A DNA stretch of 64,000 bases from the NCBI RefSeq assembly GCF_040536835.1, contig NZ_CP159578.1, positions 434,001-498,000 of the forward strand, read 5' to 3'. Below, one piece after another: positions 58,484-64,000 of the stretch. The notes under the pieces were generated by a model. It searched no databases, was not told the DNA's origin, and saw only the letters and a program-made list of their open reading frames with translations. Made by a program: the position numbers and the translations under genes. Every line of letters starts with the position of its first letter. The stretch's first letter is position 1. Source of the DNA: Salinicola endophyticus. GTDB lineage: Bacteria; Pseudomonadota; Gammaproteobacteria; Pseudomonadales; Halomonadaceae.

Positions 58484-60018
58484 GCGAGTCCTCTGCGATG
58501 GTCGTTGACGGAAACGCCGCTGCCAAGTTGACGCTCCAGGTTCCCGAGGAGCTACGCGAGCAGGTGGGAATAGCTGATGGTGAGCTGTTGATTGCCAGGG
58601 CTTATCAGAGCCGCCCGGACGTCATGTCATTCCAACAGCGCGCGCGACGTCTCTGTCCCGAGATCGTCGTGCGCATTGTCGAGCTCGAAGAGCTACAGAC
58701 CTTGGAGGGCCAGGCCGACGACGATCGTGCGCAGAGACTGCTGGGTAGCCGCGCCGAGGTAACCGGGTTGCTGCGCCGTGCCGTCGCTCGCGGCGCCTCG
58801 GACATTCATATCCGCGTAGGGGACGCGCGAACCTCGATTTGGTATCGCATCCACGGCGAGCTGGTGCCCACACTTCAGGTCTCGCGAGACGATGGTCTGA
58901 TGCTGTGTTCAACGATCTATCAGGGAATGTGTGATGTCAGCAAGCCGCACTACAACCCGCTGCGACCGCAGGATGCTCGGCTAGGCGAAGACGTGGTGCG
59001 CGAACTGGGCCTTTACGGGGCGCGAATTTCAACACGCCCGACTGACAAGGGCACCCTGATGGTGATGCGCCTGCTGCCGGGCATCAAGCAGATGCGACCA
59101 CTGGAAGAGATGGGCTTTGTCCCCAGTCAGGTCGAGATGATGAAGGCAGCACTCTGGCGTCGCCGCGGCATCATGGTGCTGTCAGGGCCCACCGGGTCGG
59201 GTAAATCGACGACGCTACAGGCCGCCATGAGCTGGCTACTTCGAGAAACTGGCCAAGGCATTCATCTCATCACCGCCGAGCATCCCCCCGAGTACGAAAT
59301 CGCTGGGGCGGTTCAGACGCCGATCCAGGTCGTCGACGAGAACGATCGGGGGGCAGTGAAGCGCGCTTGGTCAGAAGCCATCACCAACTTCATGCGCCTC
59401 AACCCTGACTACATCATGGTGGGGGAGGTCCGCGACGGGGCGTCGGCGAGTGCGGCATTCGACGCTGCCATGACGGGACACGGAGTGGCGACCACGCTGC
59501 ATGTCACCGATGCCACCATGATTCCGGCCCGTCTACGTGAGCTGGGCATTGCCGATGATCTACTGTTCGACCCTCAGCTGCTTCATCTCCTCGTGAATCA
59601 ATCGCTGGTTCCCACCGTCTGCCCTCATTGCGCCACCCCCTGGCCCTTTGGCGAGAGCGGTAATACCGAGCTGGAGGCGCGGCTGCAGGCATTGGTCGAG
59701 CGCACGCCAGGGGGGCGCCGCGAGACGATCCGTGCGCGGGGTGAGGGCTGTGATAGCTGCCATCGTGGCATCAACGGCCGGATCGTGATCGCGGAGATGA
59801 TCGCGCCGGACTACGCGTTCATGGAGATTTTCCGTACCCGCGGCAAGCATCCGGCACGCCGTCACTGGCTGACGAAATTGGGTGGGATCAGCAAGAGTGC
59901 ACTCCTGGGACAGCGCATCCTGGACGGTACTCTCGACCCGGCGCTTGCCGAGCGCGAGACGGGCACCCGCATCGGTGACGATGAGCAACTGCTCGCGTCA
60001 GAGGAGAGCTTTTCATGA
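58480..60018 (+). CDS. pilQ: Type IVB pilus extension ATPase PilQ
   Basis: 512-residue GspE/PulE-family ATPase powering pilus assembly. N2 domain motif ARGASDIHIRVGD, Walker A GPTGSGKSTT (236-245), Asp box LITAEHPPEY, Walker B PDYIMVGEVRDGASASAAFDAAMTGHGVATTLH. A four-cysteine zinc module (CPHCATPW..CDSCHRGING) is also present. Cytoplasmic, docking on PilR. Overlaps pilP and pilR. Confidence 0.94.
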   Translation: MSESSAMVVDGNAAAKLTLQVPEELREQVGIADGELLIARAYQSRPDVMSFQQRARRLCPEIVVRIVELEELQTLEGQADDDRAQRLLGSRAEVTGLLRRAVARGASDIHIRVGDARTSIWYRIHGELVPTLQVSRDDGLMLCSTIYQGMCDVSKPHYNPLRPQDARLGEDVVRELGLYGARISTRPTDKGTLMVMRLLPGIKQMRPLEEMGFVPSQVEMMKAALWRRRGIMVLSGPTGSGKSTTLQAAMSWLLRETGQGIHLITAEHPPEYEIAGAVQTPIQVVDENDRGAVKRAWSEAITNFMRLNPDYIMVGEVRDGASASAAFDAAMTGHGVATTLHVTDATMIPARLRELGIADDLLFDPQLLHLLVNQSLVPTVCPHCATPWPFGESGNTELEARLQALVERTPGGRRETIRARGEGCDSCHRGINGRIVIAEMIAPDYAFMEIFRTRGKHPARRHWLTKLGGISKSALLGQRILDGTLDPALAERETGTRIGDDEQLLASEESFS

Positions 60019-61103
60019 TTGGCCTCCTCTTCAATGATGCTCATCGTATAAGGCTGAGCTTTGCCAAGGTGTGGATTGACGCTCGGAAGCGTTCTGATTT
60101 CTATGCCAGCTTGCGCTTGCTGCTGAAGAATGGCGTCTCTTTACGCGACGCCTTGACGGCGATGCTATCGGTCTATTCCGCGGAGGGGCGGCATCCTTGG
60201 CGGCCGATGGCGTTGATGACCGAAGACCTGCTAAGCCGTGTTGCCGACGAGGGTCTGACGCTCTCCCGTGGGGTTTCCTCCTGGGCGCCGCCTTCGGAAG
60301 CGCTGGCGCTCTCTGCGGGTGAGCAGGGTAATGACCTTTCCGGGGCGCTGGAGCGTTGTCGAGAGCTGATTCGTGTCCAAGGCACTATCAAGAAGACGCT
60401 CCTGAGCGCCGCGGTAGGTCCGCTTTTGCAGCTGCTGGGAATGGGGGTTGCGGCCTATGTGTTTTCGACGCGACTGGTGCCCGCACTGCTGTCGCGTCTC
60501 GACCCCTCACAGCTTTCGCTGTCCAATCGCCTGATTCGTAATGGGGCCGATGTCGTAGCGAACTTCTGGCCACTACTACTAATCGGCTCTGTGGTATCGG
60601 TTTTGGCAATCTTGCTTTCCATACCCCATTGGCATGGTAGAAGCCGGCTGTGGGTCGAACGTATTCCACCCTGGTCGATATATCGCGAGGTTGTCGGCAG
60701 CTCATTTCTCATTGATATCGCCGTCCTGATTGGATCAGGGATGCAAATCCGCATCGCACTTCAACGTATGTCCGAATTTGCTTCCCCCTATCTGCGAGAG
60801 CGCATCGACATGACATTGGACTATGTCATGACCGGCAGTGATCTGGGTAAGGCGTTACATCAAAGCCGATTGAATTTTCCTTCTCGCGAAGGCGTCGAAG
60901 CTCTTCGTCTGCTGGCCTCGTTGAGTGGGTTTGAAAAGACGCTAGGCGAGTTTGGACGCGATTGGCTCGAGCGTTCCGTTGAGCGTGTAAAACGCCAGGC
61001 GGCAATCTTCAACTTCGGGATGTTGATTCTCAACGCCACGATGATCCTGGGCATGGCAGGTGCAATGGCGTCCATGCAGATGAGTTTTATGAAAACCGGC
61101 TGA
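60015..61103 (+). CDS. pilR: Type IVB pilus inner-membrane platform protein PilR
   Basis: 362 residues, GspF/PilC family. Two cytoplasmic helical domains (FYASLRLLLKNGVSLRDALTAM and LIGSGMQIRIALQRMSEFA) alternate with three membrane segments (around 138-160, 178-202 and 332-355). Converts PilQ motion into pilin insertion. Start overlaps the pilQ stop. Confidence 0.92.
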   Translation: MIGLLFNDAHRIRLSFAKVWIDARKRSDFYASLRLLLKNGVSLRDALTAMLSVYSAEGRHPWRPMALMTEDLLSRVADEGLTLSRGVSSWAPPSEALALSAGEQGNDLSGALERCRELIRVQGTIKKTLLSAAVGPLLQLLGMGVAAYVFSTRLVPALLSRLDPSQLSLSNRLIRNGADVVANFWPLLLIGSVVSVLAILLSIPHWHGRSRLWVERIPPWSIYREVVGSSFLIDIAVLIGSGMQIRIALQRMSEFASPYLRERIDMTLDYVMTGSDLGKALHQSRLNFPSREGVEALRLLASLSGFEKTLGEFGRDWLERSVERVKRQAAIFNFGMLILNATMILGMAGAMASMQMSFMKTG

Positions 61104-61134
61104 TTTGCCGACCATCCAGACTGGAGAACATAAC

Positions 61135-61755
61135 ATGATTTCTGCAACAGATACCTTTGTCACTCATCAGTCAGTAGATGAGAGTGAGTTGGGCGGGCCT
61201 GTAAGGCGACGCCAGCGAGGCGCCATGGCGGTTGGCGAGATGGTGATTTATTTGATCGTTTTCATCGTGTTTAGCGCATTGGCCACATGGGCTGGTTCTT
61301 ATCTCATCGCTCGTGGTGATGCCTCAATGGCAACCAGTAATGCTCAGGCTCTGCTGTCATCGGCGCCTCAATTTCGTGGAGTAGGTGGTTATGGCAACGG
61401 CAGCCTGCTGCCGTCACTCGACATCGCCGGAGCTATTCCCTCAACGATGACCTACGACAAGGAGACGGATCAGCTGACCAATAACTGGAATGGCATGGTT
61501 CAGCTCCAAGGTAAAGATGCAGGTTATGCACTGCTTTATACCAATGTCCCTCAAGATGCCTGCATTACCATGGCACAGAACGTCAATCTCGATAAAAAGA
61601 TCGATCTGATGGTAAATCAAACAGGCTCGGGAAGTGGGGCTAAGGGTGGGTCAATGACTCGGTCCGAGGCTACATCCAAGTGCAACAAGGATTACAACAC
61701 GCTGCTGTGGCGCACTAACGTCAGCAGCTTTAATAATCAGGGGCTTCCACGGTAA
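61135..61755 (+). CDS. pilS: Type IVB major prepilin PilS
   Basis: 206 residues, ATG 61135 behind GGAG. A long hydrophilic leader (about 29 residues) ends RRRQRG, with cleavage expected after Gly29. The hydrophobic stretch AMAVGEMVIYLIVFIVFSALATWAGSYLIA follows. The acidic residue lies at +6 rather than +5 if Gly29 is the cleavage site. Two cysteines (near 142 and 180) could form the usual C-terminal disulfide. Major subunit of the conjugative pilus. Confidence 0.9.
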   Translation: MISATDTFVTHQSVDESELGGPVRRRQRGAMAVGEMVIYLIVFIVFSALATWAGSYLIARGDASMATSNAQALLSSAPQFRGVGGYGNGSLLPSLDIAGAIPSTMTYDKETDQLTNNWNGMVQLQGKDAGYALLYTNVPQDACITMAQNVNLDKKIDLMVNQTGSGSGAKGGSMTRSEATSKCNKDYNTLLWRTNVSSFNNQGLPR

Positions 61756-61760
61756 CCCTG

Positions 61761-62699
61761 ATGAACGCAAATCAGCGTGAACAGCTCGCCGAGCTGGCGT
61801 TTCGGGATCTCTATCTGGCTGAGGACTGGATCGATATCCGTACGCTCGACACGCTCAAGCGCGAGGCCGTGACCAAGAACCACGCGAGTCACGGGGCGTT
61901 GAGGGCGCTCTACCAGATGTGCCACGGGCAATATCAGGCGCAGGGGCCGGAATTCGCACTGGATATGGCGACGCATTCCTATCGGGTCACGGTCCTGGAA
62001 TCGATCGGTGGCGGCAGCCCGATTTTCGTGCTGCGCCGGCGCGAGGTTTCGATTCGCGACTTCGAGCAACTGCCGATTCCCCGGCCGGTGAAGGAGCGCG
62101 TCCTCGAGTTGCAGCGAGGCCTGATCTTGATTGTCGGCAGTAGCGGGCACGGCAAGACGTCGACGCTGGTGTCGCTCCTGGCTCGGCGGCTATCCCTTCA
62201 CGGGGACATCGCGCTCGCGGTCGAGGATCCGACCGAGACACTGCTCGATGGCCTGCACGAGTCGGGGCGATGCATACAGATCGCGACGTCCCGTGACGTG
62301 GGATACCGCGAGCCACTGCTTCGGGCGCTGCGCGCGGGGATCGACCAGATCATGGTGGGTGAGATCCGCGACAGCGAGACGGCGCGCCAGGTAGTCGAGG
62401 CCTCAATCAACGGCCATCTCATCCTCTCGACGCTCCATGCCGGAACGCCGGCAGATGCCGTCGAGCGCCTGGCAACGCTGACGGCGAACGACCGTGCGTA
62501 TCGACTGCTGGCCGAGGGGCTAGGGGTTGTCGCGCATCAACGGCTATCGATCGATGGTGGTGGGCAGGTGCAGGTGTCGTTCAAAACTCTGGTGATCGAC
62601 GACAAGGTCAAACAGCTCATCCGTGCCGAGCGCATCGGCGATTTGATGAACGAAGTCGATCGCCAGGCGCAGCAGTATCGGCTGGGAGGGGGGGCGTGA
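61761..62699 (+). CDS. pilT: PilT-like pilus retraction ATPase
   Basis: 312-residue secretion ATPase of the PilT/PilU/GspE superfamily. Walker A GSSGHGKTST (about 126-135), Asp box LAVEDPTETL, Walker B DQIMVGEIRDSETARQVVEASINGHLILSTLHAGT. In PAPI-1-type ICEs this gene sits between pilS and pilV and is required for pilus-dependent transfer. Five bases after pilS and overlapping pilV by one base. Confidence 0.88.
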   Translation: MNANQREQLAELAFRDLYLAEDWIDIRTLDTLKREAVTKNHASHGALRALYQMCHGQYQAQGPEFALDMATHSYRVTVLESIGGGSPIFVLRRREVSIRDFEQLPIPRPVKERVLELQRGLILIVGSSGHGKTSTLVSLLARRLSLHGDIALAVEDPTETLLDGLHESGRCIQIATSRDVGYREPLLRALRAGIDQIMVGEIRDSETARQVVEASINGHLILSTLHAGTPADAVERLATLTANDRAYRLLAEGLGVVAHQRLSIDGGGQVQVSFKTLVIDDKVKQLIRAERIGDLMNEVDRQAQQYRLGGGA

Positions 62700-64000
62700 T
62701 GATAACCATACGATCACAGGTGAGTTCGGTACGACGGCAGCGTGGCTCGATGGTGATGGAAGCCATTGTGGTGCTGGCCATCATGGCGGCTATGTCGCCC
62801 ATCTTCATCCAGTTTCAGCAGCGCGCGACTGACGCCAGGGATGCACAGGTTGTCGGCGCCGAACTGAAGCGCGTTGCCGAAGGATCGCAGCGCTATATCC
62901 AGGACAATCTGGCACTTCTACAGCAACGCACCAAGTCGGGGCCGGTCACGATCTCTCACGACATGCTAGTGCGGTCCGGCTATCTCGACGCTTCCTCGCC
63001 AGCGAAGAACAGCTACAACCAGAGCTATGCAATCAAGGTGATTCGTGACGGTGGTGGCAATGACAACCTGCGTGCGTTGGTCACGACGACGGGAGGGCAG
63101 ACGTTGCCCTACAGCGTGATGCGCTCCGCGGCGCAGGAATCCGGTGCCGCGGGCGGGGTGATTGCCGATGATGACACGAGGAAGGCGCGCAGTGTCTCCG
63201 GCAGCTGGGAGGAGACGCTCTCCCGCTATCAGCTCGACCCGGGCGGTGGGCACCTAGCCAGCGTGATGCTGTTCACGCGAGGGGCTCTCGATCCCAACTA
63301 TCTCTATCGTGTGCCGGTGCCGGGACGCCCCGATCTCAACGAGATGCGTGCCGATCTGGACATGACAGACCACGACATCAAGGAGGCCGACAAGATATCC
63401 GCGAAGCAGTTCGTTACCGCGGGTAACAGCGGCTGGTATGCCCAGAAATGGGGCGGTGGCTGGCACATGAGCGACCACGATTGGATCCGCGCTACGGGGA
63501 ACAAGGGAGTGGTAACAGGGGGGACCGTCCAGGGTGGCTATCTGTTGGCGAGCACGACGCAGAACCCGGGGGCAGGGTGTGAGCCCAACGGACTGATCGG
63601 CCGACAATCCGACGGGTCGCTACTCAGCTGCGTTAGCGGGAAATGGAGCAAGGTGGGGGGCGCCGGCTTTGGGCACTGGCGGCACCCGGGACGGTATCAG
63701 CGAGGTGGGAACAGCTACTACGCGGAGACTGCGCCGAGCGATGGCATCGTCATGGTGATTGGCCAGAGTTCGGGTAGTGAGGCCTGGGTGCAGCGAGGTG
63801 GAAAATCAAATGTCCAGATGGGCCCCTATGCAAAAAACCCGCCTGGCACTGATCGCAACGCTATACGCTTTGTCGGTGCCGAGGTGGATGGACAATGCAC
63901 AAGTACGCGCAGCGGTGGGCACAGCGATGGGGCGTGCGATAGCTCTCGCGCCGGCAACAGTGGCACGGTGACTTTCGGCGTGCGTAAGGGTGACTGGTAT
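62699..64000 (+). CDS. pilV: PilV minor prepilin/adhesin (partial, C-terminus outside window)
   Basis: ATG 62699 overlaps the pilT stop; the frame stays open to the window end (434 codons seen). The N-terminus carries a prepilin site RRQRG|S (Gly16/Ser17) with Glu at +5 and a hydrophobic helix (MEAIVVLAIMAAMSPIFIQF). The body matches shufflon-type PilV (YDAR-like alpha/beta stalk; AGNSGWYAQKWGGGWHMSDHDWIRATGNKGVVTGGTVQGGYLL; CEPNGLIGRQSDGSLLSCVSGKWSK). The tip adhesin selects recipient cells. Whether a shufflon and rci recombinase follow cannot be seen. Confidence 0.85.
   Translation, partial: MITIRSQVSSVRRQRGSMVMEAIVVLAIMAAMSPIFIQFQQRATDARDAQVVGAELKRVAEGSQRYIQDNLALLQQRTKSGPVTISHDMLVRSGYLDASSPAKNSYNQSYAIKVIRDGGGNDNLRALVTTTGGQTLPYSVMRSAAQESGAAGGVIADDDTRKARSVSGSWEETLSRYQLDPGGGHLASVMLFTRGALDPNYLYRVPVPGRPDLNEMRADLDMTDHDIKEADKISAKQFVTAGNSGWYAQKWGGGWHMSDHDWIRATGNKGVVTGGTVQGGYLLASTTQNPGAGCEPNGLIGRQSDGSLLSCVSGKWSKVGGAGFGHWRHPGRYQRGGNSYYAETAPSDGIVMVIGQSSGSEAWVQRGGKSNVQMGPYAKNPPGTDRNAIRFVGAEVDGQCTSTRSGGHSDGACDSSRAGNSGTVTFGVRKGDWY

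Larger units (their letters stand above)
31915..64000. mobile_element. Integrative and conjugative element of the SPI-7/PAPI-1/PFGI-1 class (left part)
   Basis: From just after tRNA-Thr to the window end, genes follow the conserved core order of this ICE class: parA, dnaB, cargo, parB, DUF2857, STY4528-type, PFL_4669-type, DUF3158, ssb, topB, STY4534/DUF3577, and the type IVB pilus operon pilL-N-O-P-Q-R-S-T-V. Nearly all genes are on the plus strand, many with ATGA stop/start overlaps. GC appears lower than in the flanking chromosome. Integrase, relaxase, mating-pair T4SS and right end are not in the window. The left boundary at the tRNA is inferred, because the repeated attachment copy cannot be seen. 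Confidence 0.9.

Noticed and set aside
63138-63145. AATCCGGT as a shufflon crossover site
   Set aside because: The match to the R64-type site as I recall it is only about eight central bases, and it lies in the PilV stalk, not at the variable 3' end.

Overview
The window looks like a chromosome segment of a moderately halophilic gammaproteobacterium, most likely of the Halomonadaceae (Halomonas/Salinicola/Chromohalobacter type). The basis is the character of the 16S gene, the very GC-rich proteobacterial codon use, and the order ilvI-ilvH-ilvY-ilvC-pssA and hisB-hisH-hisA-hisF / asmA / mutY / yggX. The genus cannot be fixed without a database comparison.

Bases 1-31914 are ordinary core chromosome. 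They hold a sugar-porter MFS gene (cut by the left edge), the branched-chain amino acid genes ilvI, ilvH and ilvC with the divergent regulator ilvY, pssA, and a complete rRNA operon (tandem promoters, boxA, 16S, tRNA-Ile, a degenerate second tRNA-Ile copy, tRNA-Ala, 23S, 5S, terminator). After it come a small exported protein, an SDR enzyme, hisC, an old-yellow-enzyme reductase, an NlpE-like lipoprotein, radA, the selenium pair selD-mnmH, an amidotransferase fold that has lost its nucleophile, an alkyltransferase-like protein, a YjaG/DUF416 protein, a DUF3298-type lipoprotein, the his operon, asmA, mutY, yggX and a tRNA-Phe/Gln/Thr cluster.

Immediately after tRNA-Thr(UGU) the content changes abruptly to an integrative and conjugative element (ICE) of the SPI-7/PAPI-1/PFGI-1 class, which runs off the right edge. 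Its first module (32-49 kb) is replication, partition and DNA metabolism: parA, a second dnaB, parB, DUF2857, an STY4528-type replication protein, a PFL_4669-type protein, DUF3158, ssb, topB and a PD-(D/E)XK nuclease-like protein. A cargo block sits inside it: C5 methyltransferase, HD nucleotidase, Dam methylase, HicA-like protein and DUF2786. A string of small, mostly membrane, proteins and an STY4534/DUF3577 protein follows (50.6-53.6 kb). The window ends in the type IVB conjugative pilus operon pilL-N-O-P-Q-R-S-T-V (53.7-64 kb). Integrase, relaxase, the mating-pair T4SS and the right attachment site must lie beyond the window.

The most unusual content is noncoding structure inside the ICE. 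(1) Thirteen tandem 48-bp repeats, each with an interrupted palindrome, lie at 43.9-44.5 kb. (2) Palindromes of the form AGTTTCC-N3-GGAAACT are embedded in the STY4528-type gene in different reading phases. (3) A 780-bp gene-free tract carries two copies of a multi-hairpin element whose stems differ by compensatory changes. (4) Five successive genes each have a related hairpin leader, followed by a second hairpin that pairs a CTCC-like strand with the Shine-Dalgarno sequence. (5) A TTAACGTTTC motif recurs 72-78 nt upstream of three core genes, again next to a hairpin with an ACTGACG-type 5' strand. Together these suggest a shared RNA- or DNA-level control system of the element.
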